DNA of 64,000 bases, from NCBI GenBank assembly GCA_018340375.1, contig JAFFJZ010000088.1:186001-250000 (forward strand). The letters are read 5' to 3'. Each line of letters begins with the position of its first letter. Position 1 is the stretch's first letter. The stretch is from Gonatopus flavifemur (Eukaryota; Arthropoda; Insecta; Hymenoptera; Dryinidae). The position numbers and the translations under genes were made by a program. The notes beneath the pieces were generated by a model. It was not told where the DNA came from, did not search any database, and saw only the letters and a list, made by a program, of their open reading frames with translations. Positions 12,001 to 23,400 of the stretch are shown here, piece after piece.

Positions 12001-14484
12001 GATGTTGTGACATGATCTTCGACGTAGGGTTGATTATATAAAATGGAACTATCCCACGATGCTTTCCCAGCTAAGTCCCGTAATAGAACTCTTACCAAAG
12101 AAGGTGCTGTTGTCAAACCAGCTGTCACACCTCCCCCAGGTACATCTAACGCTGCTAATTCTATCAACGACAGTATTATAGAATTTGAAAGCATCAATAG
12201 TTGTATGTTTGGAGCGTGGAATACCGCAGATGACAATTCATCTCCATTGATTCCTGGAACATCGTCCAATTCGACAACTAAAGATGACAAACGTGCAGCT
12301 CCAATTCCCATAGGGAAATGTCCCAGATGGTTGATCAGATGCATCAATACCTGAATAATTGAATAATATTTAAAAGATAGGTTGTAAAATACTTTGATCA
12401 ACTCCTACCATCTTGGCAGCCAATTGTACGGATTGACTATTCCCACGAAGAGGTGATTTTGTGCAATTTTCGTCGCTCAAATTATCCAAACTGATATCAG
12501 GATCGAAATCTTCGGTATCGTCTGAATGATTTTTATTCGTCCTTGACGAATTATTTTCTACTTTGTTTTGCACTATATCATTCAACACCTGCATTGTGAA
12601 TTGAAAACACTATCAAATATGTCCAAAACTGCATTTTAAGAAACTAATTGCTTATTACCGTAAATAACGTCATTAATAATGGTTTTCCTTGAAATACTCG
12701 TAACAGTACATTCGGGCCAAGGTGCATGGCCCATTCACCTAAACAGAACAACATAGAAATAATCAAAGGCCCACGTCTGTCTCTGACGCTCATCCGCCCC
12801 AGCGTATCTGACAGCACCTTGAAATAGAAGAAACGAAAATTAAGTTTTTCATTGATTTGATTTGAAAAAAGTGTAAAAAAACAAAACAGCACAACTGACT
12901 TGAATTATTTTACATGGCACATTTGGAAATAATTCTAACAAAGCATCCGCTTTGTCGCAAAGTAGAAGAAGAGAATCGCACGCGACTTGAGCTATAGTGG
13001 TATGCGATGCCTGCAAATAAGATGATGTGGTATCAAACAATTTTTGCAGTTAGAATCAAAATTGGAAAGCATAACTCACTCTAAGAGCCAAAAGAAGAAC
13101 AGTTACAGCTTCTGGTATCCGGGAATATGGATTCTTATAAGATAATTCTCTGTACACAAACATAGCCATACTGGAAAGAGCTATACATCTTGCAATCCCT
13201 GTTGGTTCATGTCGACAACACCTCAGTAAAATTGTAATAATATGTTCCTATTCAAAAATGCAGAGGAGTATTCATGAGAATGATAAAATTAAAAAATTAA
13301 ACATCAAGTTGGATGAAAGTATTTACTTTTGCATCAGGACAGGTCATGGTTATGATATCAGATCCATTTGGTTGTAATACAGGCATTTTAGCCGTAGTTG
13401 CGGGTACAGATAAAAGAGAACCTATAATAGAGACAGCCTCCGTTCTTGGTGCCTGGAAATATAAAAAATCGATGAAATTTCCACGATTCAAAACTTTTGA
13501 TTTTCACAGTGCAGTTACCTCTATATCTTTGTTGCTGAGAATTACATTTGCAGCATGTATATAATCAAGAACGAGGAGACTAGAACCAGGTAAATCAAGA
13601 CTGAATAATCTAGGACCGGTGTATTTAACCAGAGTGTGTAGCACTTTCATGTCACCACTGGCTATACCATTATGAACTGCGCGGTAAAATAAGGTCAAGT
13701 GCTGTTTGGGTAAACTAATGTCCAATGGTTGAACAGTTAATAAACATATCAGACGATAAGCGGCCAGTTTTCCTACTTCGTATTTCTCCGGAAGTTGTAT
13801 GGCCTGCGAACAAGTTATCAAATTATTGATGATTTATTCAAAAACATCGATTTCACCTACTCAATTTTTACCTTAAAACACCATGGAGCGATAACCGTCA
13901 GAGGCGGGATAAGCTCTGGAGCAGGAGGAGTTGCTTGATTATCACCAGACACGCCTTGGTTCAAACGAATCTGAAGAACAAGGAAAAATAAAAATTCGTA
14001 CCGTAATAATATGTTTAGGAGTTTTGAATGAATTTTGCCTTACTTTGATTAACGTTTGCGTGAGTTGTACTAAATAATCCATAACTTGTCCGTGGAGGAC
14101 GGGGTCCTGTATGTTATTAACATCACCCAACGCCGATAACATACGTCGCCATAAAACCACAGCCACATCTGGCAACCATCCTCGTATCCCACCCCCTGCC
14201 ATGACGGATCTTCTTTCAGAAGCATCATTAGTATCTGTTGGATGATTTTTGCAAAGATCTCGATAAATATTGTCATCGTTATAAACAAAACTGAATGACA
14301 AATGCATTAATAATTGTGAATCTATAGGCGACAAATGTAAAATTAAGATTTTCTGAACACTTCTTGTACTGTTCGCAATTATCGCATTTGTCTATGTATT
14401 CAAAATGAACGAAATTGATCGAAGAATTCACATATTGAAATAAATCTCTATGATCAATTTTCTGTTCCATTGATTCGTCGAGGA
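9047..14484 (-). CDS. RALGAPA1: RalGAP alpha exons 11-27 (GAP domain half)
   Basis: Coding exons on the minus strand: 14484-14370, 14290-14044, 13970-13872, 13803-13519, 13452-13327, 13247-13080, 13010-12900, 12817-12659, 12588-12409, 12350-11987, 11908-11760, 11683-11508, 11434-10975, 10910-10624, 10549-10413, 10160-10035 and 9207-9047. Family-like stretches include [77 protein letters not shown] and VPFFGPLF-like PFFGPLFDE. Exon 11 ends at a weak donor inside CGAACA|GTACAAG; I chose it because it restores frame into exon 12 across a 79-base intron. The last exon ends TPPDSPRYK and then TAA at 9047. If intron 26 is retained, the frame stops at 10015 instead, giving a short NRGDNSVH tail of about 1,898 residues in total. 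Confidence 0.92.
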
Positions 14485-17400
14485 CTGAAATAATCGCGAA
14501 CATTAAAAGATGTCACTTAAGAAAAAGTGACAATTTTTGGAGCTTAAATGAATCCACACAATAGAGAGTATATGAAAAAAATAGGGATAAGCGGTACGTA
14601 CGGATATACTGATACATCGATATTTTCGTCACTGAATATCGATATTCATGTCACACGATATTATCGTAAATCGATATCTAATCAGTCAATATCGAATTCC
14701 GATATAAGAATTTGAAATGCGTGTGATGGTATTCATGTGATAATATTTGTATCAGAATATTGGATCGGATTACATTGGTTTCCATATATACTTCATTTGA
14801 CCTTTATTTGTGTGTTCTTACTTTGAATTTTTACAATATAACGATCCACAGAGAGAAATGATTTTCGAAAAATTGTGAAATACTGTATTTAAAACAGGTA
14901 TCATATATACAGGGTGGGGCATTTAAAGTGTCGCGGGCGTTTTTTCCAAAAATAAAGTGAGATACGAGAAAATTTTTCGGACAAAAGTTGTAGGGTACCG
15001 AGGGGGACATCCGATGGTGGCCTTGGCTTTGACCTCAAATCTCATCTTCAAGGGCATTCTGAGATCAACTCTTGTTTTTTAAATAGCATCTCATATTTTT
15101 TACTGCAGATTTGGATTTTAGGTCAAAAACCAAGAAATTTTTGTCTGAACCATTTTCCTGAAATCCGCAAAAATGGCGCTCTAATCGATATTGTTCCATT
15201 TTGAATCTGACATTCGAATAACTCGAAAACGAAGGGTCTTGCAAAAGAATGTTTCGTACAAAGGTTGTCAATACACAACACATTTCAATCGTCTACATTA
15301 CCACCATTCAGAGCTCACGCGATGTAAACAAACGACGGGGTTCAGTGAAAATTCACGATTTTGAAAGTCAGTTTGTCAGTTACATTTGATTATTGCTTGG
15401 TTTATGACAAATTGAAAATCATGGATATCCGATACACGGTTTCTGAAAAGATCGATATGATCTACATTTACGGTGAAGTGCATAAGAACCCCAGAAAAGC
15501 ATATGACTTGTATGCAGGACGATTTCCTGAAAGAACAACGCCATCCATTAGGTATTTTCAACGCATTACAAAATTATTCTCAGAAACGGGAAGTGTTACA
15601 AGGGAAAAACGACATCGAATGAGAACTGTTAGCGGAGAAAATGCGGAAGTTAATGTACTAGCTGCAGTAGCCAATAATCCACACGTGAGCTCTCGTGAAA
15701 TTGAACTCCATTCGGGAATTTCTCAAAGAAGTGTTCTTCGAATACTGAAACGTCACAAATTCCATCCGTATCACATTTGTTTGCATCAAGACCTTCACGG
15801 TGATGATTTCGAAAATCGTGTACAGTTTTGTCGATGGGGTCTAGCGCAAATGCACAATAACAACTTCATCAACATATTATTTTCTGATGAGTCGACGTTC
15901 ACCAATCATGGTCAAGTAAATCGACATAATATGCATTACTGGGCGACAGAAGATCCAAGATGGTTACGTCAAGTAGAGCATCAAAGACAATGGGCTGTGA
16001 ATGTTTGGTGTGGTATTTTTCGATCTCGAGTAATTGGACCGTACTTCATTGCAGATACGCTAAATGGAGAGAAGTACAGACATTTCTTAGATCAAGTACT
16101 TCCAACATTACTTGAAGACATACCTATTCAGGAACGATTGAATATGTGGTATCAACACGATGGTTGTCCATCCCATTATGCAGTCACAGCTCGAGAAATA
16201 TTGGACAGAGATTATCCTGGACGATGGATAGGACGTCGTGGACCAGTTCATTGGCCTGCCCGTTCTCCGGATCTTACTTCTCCAGATTTTTTTATGGGGA
16301 TACATAAAAGATACAGTTTATCAACAAGCACCGACTACACCTGAGAATATGCGTCAACGAATCATCAATGCATGCGCGAGCATCAATGAAGATATTTTAG
16401 CACGAGTTCAGCAATCTTTTTTAAAACGTTTTGAAATGTGTATTGAAGTCGAAGGCCATCATTTTGAGCATCTACTGCATTAAAATTATCCAAATGATGT
16501 AGACGATTGAAATGTGTTGTGTTTTGTCTGTTATACCCCATCACCTCCGTTTCAGTTCAAGGGGTCCCCCTTGGAATCAGACAACTTTTGTCCGAAACAT
16601 TCTCCTCCAAGACCCTTCGTTTTCGAGTTATTCTAATGTCAGATTCAGTATGGAACAATATCGATTAGAGCGCCATCTTTGCGGATTTCAGGAAAATGGT
16701 TCAGACAAAAGTTTCTTGGTTCTTGACCTAGAATCCAAATCTGCAGTAAAAAATATGAGATGCTATTTAAAAAACAAGAGTTGACCTCAGAATGCCCTTG
16801 AAGATGAGATTCGAGGTCAAAGCCAATGCCACCATCGGATGTCCCCCTCGATACCCTACAATTTTTGTCCGAAAAATTTTCTCGTATCTCATTTTATTTT
16901 TGGAAAAAACGCCCGCGACACTTTAAATGCCCCACCCTGTATATCTTCAAGAGGCAGAACAAGAACTCTATTCTTTATTCCTCTATTCTCAAATATCTCT
17001 ATTCTTTTATACATAAAACATGGAACATCTATATCCAATCAATATTGAAAAGAATAGAGATTTGGAAGAATAGAGATATCTAGGATTAATCATATTTTGG
17101 AATGGACTTATTTAAGAATAGATATTTAGGAATAGAGAAATAAGAAAAAGAGTTCTTGAAGATATCTTTTGGAAGTAAGAACAGTTTAAGACTCCTAAAA
17201 AATGTCTATTCATATTGCATAAGACTTCTTGCATTGTTCTTAATTATTTCTGCAGATATCTTTCAGACAACCAGTCAGTGCTTCCACAAAGGGATTTCTC
17301 TCTTCATTCGATTGGGCTATCTAGTTAATGCAAGGTCGTGATTGGTCAATTCTCTTAGGAAGGGGGATCATGTGGAAACACTGCAACCAGTGCTGTATGG

Positions 17401-20400
17401 GGACACAGCTCAAATTCGGGACAAAAAGTGAACATAGAAAACTCCGGGCAAAAATGAAGCACTGGAAAGCTCAAACAAAAACGAACCAACCCACACCCCA
17501 CATTTAGTATCTATACCCTGGTTCGGTTCCACTCGAGCTTTTCAATGCTTCATTTGCGCCCGAAGTTTTCTGTGTTTACTTTTTGTCCCGAATTTTAACT
17601 GTATCGCCTTTGCCCCGAACTTTTGACGTCCCATTCTCACCCTCAAAAGTTTCATTCAGGGTGTCTAGTAAAATATGATTTTGGAATTCCCGACCAATTC
17701 CCGACTTTTTCCAGGATTTTTTGGGAAATTCCCGGATCGAAAATAAAATGCACACACATCAATTTCAATTAACATTTTCGATGGCATAAGGTAACTGACC
17801 CCATTAGTGAACATTTAAGAACACAAGCACTCTATTCTAATGTCAGATTCAGTATGGAACAATATCGATTAGAGCGCCATCTTTGCGGATTTCAGGAAAA
17901 TGGTTCAGACAAAAGTTTCTTGGTTCTTGACCTAGAATCCAAATCTGCAGTAAAAAATATGAGATGCTATTTAAAAAACAAGAGTTGACCTCAGAATGCC
18001 CTTGAAGATGAGATTCGAGGTCAAAGCCAAGGCCACCATCGGATGTCCCCCTCGATACCCTACAATTTTTGTCCGAAAAATTTTCTCGTATCTCATTTTA
18101 TTTTTGGAAAAAACGCCCGCGACACTTTAAATGCCCCACCCTGTATATGTATATGGGGGATTCCAAAAAATTTCGAACGATTTTTTCCCTTAACGTCTCC
18201 GAATTCGACGAGGATTTTTTGGCGTATGTATCTACGTTCAAAGGACTCCCATGAATTTTCACCAGGGTTTCAAAAAACCAGGGTTTTCCACAAAAAACCA
18301 AAAAAACCGGTTTTTTTGGTTTAAACCTGGTTTTTTGGGTTTAAATATATTTCTTCCAGTTTTTATAGCTATAAGTTGCATTTCTCACTCATGAATAAAT
18401 TGGAATATATATACACAAAGCAAACAGTGCCTTATTTAAGTGAAATATATCAGTACTTTACTGAGATAGAGAACCTAATACTACTTAGTGTGGGAGATAA
18501 TTTCAGCCAATTCATGTGATATAAATAAGTTTCATTTCACTTTGACAAACGTAAATTATAGAATAAACAACAGCAACTTCAAATATTTATACGATCTGTT
18601 TTATCAAGGTGGTTGACAATGGTCTTCTTTCAAAAAATTATGGAAAAGTAAAATACATACAATCAGTGCAACAGTGATAAGCAGAGTGATCACAGATTCA
18701 GAACTTATTTTCGAAAATTTGCATTGAAAAGTTTGAAAAGGAAAACCAATTTCTGCTTTTTCCGTGCCTAACTTGTTCCGTAGAGCAGATTGGACCAGTC
18801 CAAATGACGAGAACACCCGTTCAACGCTTGTAGGAGATGATTGTGCAGTAGGGTGGGCCGAAAAACCAAAATTTTTGAAATCCGGAACGTAATAGTGCGG
18901 AAAAGACGGTCTGGAGGAACACAAATCGAATGAAAAAAAGATCATTCAAATCGGTCAACATTTGACCCTCGCGCACCGAGCTTGAAGTTTTTCAGTTTTT
19001 ACAATTTTTGGCGAGTGCAATATATTTTCTCGAAAAAGTTTATATTTCATTATTCAGTGTCAGAAAATGATTGTCAAGCATACAAACATAGTTAATAGTG
19101 TTGGAATCAATCTATAAATCAATAAATAAATATATATATATATATATATATATACATTTAATATACATACATACATACATATACGCAATACAGAAGTTTT
19201 GCGTGTGCACCGTATGCGTAAGTTCTCGTATTCGTTGTGGACACGCTGATCAGAAGTGTACTGCTCAGATATTCGGATCGACTGCTTACCTCACTCACGT
19301 GACGCGAACGGCACAGAAATATACGAGCACAGCAGAGGCGTTGCATTTTTTCCAGCAAGTACTTGATTTGTTTTAGCAAGCGGTCATACTGGCGGTTGCT
19401 GATTTTCTTTCGTAGAGATCCAGAAATTACTACCTCAACAACTTTGTTATTTTTTCACTGATATTCACGGTATTTAGAGCGTAGTAGGCCTTCATTCCAT
19501 CTGATTATATTGGGTACATTTCGTAGTTGCAAGGCTTTCCCATCATTGAAAGATGGAAGCGCCAAGGAAACACATGGGTCGGAAAGTATTTTCTTGTCCA
19601 ATTTTCGGGAGTCCGAAGGACCTACCAATTTCCCAACTTCCTACGTACGAGGAAGTTGTGAGATGTTGTTTTGAAGAACGATTTAAGCTGGCTTCAGAAG
19701 TCAATTACGAAACAGTTAGTTTTTCCACTGCAGCTGGAGCAGTTGCACGAAAAATTATGGCTCAGTACGATTTAGTACTGTCCCCACAGTTACAGAAACA
19801 AGAATCATACGAATGATAAAATCATACTACGATTCATATTACAGAATACGGAAATCTTACACCAGGGACAAAGAAAAAGAAAGTTATAAAGTTAAGTTGG
19901 GAAAGTTCAAGGAGGAAGCTGTACAACTTTTCTATGTAGCACACTGTAAATGTCCAATGACTCGGAACTGCATCTGTAAAAAAACCATTCAAAGTTGTGT
20001 ACGATTTAGTAACTGTCCCTACAGTTACAGAAACAAGAATCATACGAATGATGAATTCATACCACGATTCATATTACAGAATATGGAAATCTTACACCAG
20101 GGACAAAGAAAAAGAAAGTCATAAAGTTAAGCTGGGAAAGTTCGAGAAGGAAGCTGTACAACTTTTCGATGTAGCACACTGTAAATGTCCAATGACTCGG
20201 AACTGCATATGTAAAAAAAGCATTCAAAGTTGTACAGCTACCTTCTTGAACTTTCCCAGCTTAACTTTATAACTTTCTTTTTCTTTGTCCCTGGTGTAAG
20301 ATTTCCGTATTCTGTAATATGAATGGTAGTATGATTTTATCATTCGTATGATTCTTGTTTCTGTAACTGTGGGGACAGTACTAAATCGTACTGAGCCATA

Positions 20401-23400
20401 ATTTTTCGTGCAACTGCTCCAGCTACAGCGGAAAAACTAACTGTTTCGTAATTGACTTCTGAAGCCAGCTTAAATCGTTCTTCAAAACAACATCTCACAA
20501 CTCCCTCGTACGTAGGAAGTTGGGAAATTGGTAGGTCCTTCGGACTCCCGAAAATTGGACAAGAAAATACTTTCCGACCCATGTGTTTCCTTGGCGCTTC
20601 CATCTTTCAATGATGGGAAAGCCTTGGAACTACGAAATGTACCCAATATAATCAGATGGAATGAAGGCCTACTACGCTCTAAATACCGTGAATATCAGTG
20701 AAAAAATAACAAAGTTGTTGAGGTAGTAATTTCTGGATCTCTACGAAAGAAAATCAGCAACCGCCAGTATGACCGCTTGCTAAAACAAATCAAGTACTTG
20801 CTGGGAAAAATGCAACGCCTCTGCTGTGCTCGTATATTTCTGTGCCGTTCGCGTCACGTGAGTGAGGTAAGCAGTCGATCCGAATATCTGAGCAGTACAC
20901 TTCTGATCAGCGTGTCCACAACGAATACGAGAACTTACGCATACAGTGCACACGCAAAACTTCTATATTGCGTATATGTATGTATGTATGTATATTATAT
21001 GTATATATATATATATTTATTTATTCATTTATAGATTGATCCAACACTATTAACTATGTTTGTATGCTTGACAATCATTTTCTGACACTGAATAATGAAA
21101 TATAAAATTTTTCGAGAAAATATATTGCACTCGCCAAAAATTGTAAAAACTGAAAAAATTTATCGAAAATATTCGGGAAGCAATTGACCCGAACTTTCGG
21201 TAAAATTGCAAATTGGTATCGGGAATAACTTGAAATGTATTCGGTAATTTTACCGATTACTTTCGGGAATGATATAAACTCGAATAACTTGAAATTACCG
21301 AAACAGGATGGTAATTTTACCAGTTATCCTGGGAAAAGATATGGAATCGAATGGCTCCAAATCCCCGAAATGGTATGGTGAAATTAACGAAATTCGTGAA
21401 TTTTCTGCAGTTTTGTATCACAATTCACAGGTACTGGAAAATTATTGCTCAATGATATTCATAAAAATTTTATTACGCGAACTGATTTCACATACTCCTT
21501 GCGTTTCAAGATCACTGAGGAACTTGATCACTCATCTAGATGAAGGGAAAATCACACCTACCTAGCGGGATTCGAACCTACATTCCTCCCTGCCTACCGA
21601 CTGAAACGTAAGACCTAACCACTGAGCTATGGCGCGACATGCTGGATAGCCACCTTGGAAGTCCACATATGTTCCATATTTAGAATACACAAAAAGATGG
21701 TCATTGTGTAAATTTTCAGTTACATTTGGTAAACTTTCATGTTCACTTGGATCTCGGTGAATTTACCGAAGTTGTTTAGAGAAAATCCACCTAGAAATTT
21801 TTTTCAAGTCCTGATTCGAAATTAAGGGAGAAGTGAAAAAAAATTATTTTTCCCATATGGACCATTCGATTCCAAATCTGCTGAATCGGATAGAAAACTT
21901 GTCCCTGCCAGTAAGTGTTTTTTTCGAAACTCGAAATTTTTTCTATAAGTTCTGGTTTAAGATAAAGAGAAACATGAGAAAAAATGTTTTCCTCGTATGA
22001 TCCATTTGGTTCCAAATCTTCTGAAATGGTTAAAAAACCTGTCATTACGAGTAGTTTTTTTCCTCTTCGAAATTTTTTCTAATTCCACATATCATGGACA
22101 AAAATTTTCCCGAACAACATCGGTAAAATCATGGTACCTGAGTTTTACCGAACTATCTTCGGTAAAAATTTTCACCGAACCAGTTTTAGACGATTCCCGA
22201 AGGAAACTTCGGTAAATTTACCGATTTTTTCACAGTGTAGCAGCATTATCTGAAACAATTGAGCACACTTCGCACTGGAATTCTTTTTCGCAAGTTTTAA
22301 TGCAAGAAATAACAACTGCAGCCAAATGTTCTGCTGTATGCGGATGCCTCGAAGTATCTATGGTATCAACGAGGTACACTTCAACATTCTTAATGGTAAG
22401 TGTTACACAAATAACGGGCTCATTGTGGATATTAGACCAGCCATCTAATCCCAAGCATACAAAGTGATCTTTCAAATCATGAGCGTTTTTCCTTCTCTCT
22501 TCCTCATAAACTTTATTTAGTATCGGTCCACCTATTTGGGAACGTGATGGTGGCTTATAACCTGGTCGTAATGAGTCAATTAGCTGAATAAATTGTTTAT
22601 GCTCAACTGTTCTAAATGTACAGTTGGTTGCATATATGAATCGACCAACTTGCATATCTAACGCGTCATTTTGCGCTGCAGTTGTCCTAATCAAATAATC
22701 ACTGAGTGGTGGTGCAAATTTAGCACTGGTAGATACACGTCTTTTTTTTTTAGTAGGCTCGACGCAAGTTTTGTTCCGAAATTATGACGTGCTGCATATC
22801 AGCTTTGAAGTGTGTGGTGTTTGCAAGCTGTCAGTAGCAGAAGAAGATGGTGATGCTGAAATCGACAATATTCTGCTCAACTCGAAGTTCATAATTCCGA
22901 GCAATTCTGATCCTTAATAAATTATAAAACTGAATTGTTCCAATTGACACAGAAAAATATTGCATGCGAAAAATATTGATTTTGCATATAATCCATTATC
23001 TAATCATGAATATTGACCACGGAATTTTATTCATCAAGACGAGAACGATTAGAAGAAAATGATGGAACAAACAATGTGAAAGCGCTAAGTTTTGAAAAAA
23101 AACCACTAGCCCATATAGCACACCAGTTCAGAAAGAGTTCACAAAGAGTTCAATTGGAACTGGTAGAATTCAATATAAATTCTTAAAAATTCTTTTTGAA
23201 CTGCTGTGCTGTGTGGGATGGTCTTTTCAAACAAAAATCATTTGGTTTAACCCATGGTTTAAACCAAGCGGTTTTTTCCAACAAAAAATCAGTTGGTTCA
23301 AATCATGGTTCGAAACATGGTTTGAAACCAAGCCGGTTGAAACCATGCAACCCTGATTTTTACAGAATTTTTCATTCGATTGTTTTTGAGTTATTAATTT

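Larger units (their letters stand above)
14908..17834. repeat. right arm of the 2.9-kb inverted duplication
   Basis: Near-identical reverse complement of 664-3587, made of DD41D copy 2 plus 0.9 kb of flank. The few differences include single substitutions in the transposase and one in the CTCTATTCT array. Confidence 0.9.
14910..18143 (+). mobile_element. composite DD41D transposon carrying 0.9 kb of captured flank
   Basis: The block starts with the left terminus of DD41D copy 2 and ends with a second, isolated right terminus at 18143. Between them lie the full element (14910-16939), 893 bases of flank (16940-17832) and a 311-base terminal fragment. The outer ends are CAGGG and CCCTG with TATA outside both, as for a single insertion. 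See the finding for the interpretation. Confidence 0.7.
18985..21163. repeat. large palindrome with arms of about 940 bp
   Basis: The left arm (about 18985-19925) and right arm (about 20225-21163) are nearly exact reverse complements across a spacer of about 300 bases. Each arm includes a TA/CATA microsatellite and the 87-codon frame listed separately. The spacer holds a second direct copy of the sequence at the arm's inner end. Confidence 0.92.

Noticed and set aside
12043..12354. Plus-strand open frame of 103 codons over RalGAP exon 20
   Set aside because: It is antisense to an exon whose protein matches the RalGAP alpha family and whose splice sites keep frame.
15376..15561. Open frame antisense to the DD41D transposase (also at 2934 and 41385)
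   Set aside because: It recurs only because the same element is present three times, and it mirrors the codons of the real transposase.
21553..21640. Functional tRNA gene
   Set aside because: A and B box-like motifs are present but the acceptor stem does not pair, and related pieces are dispersed.
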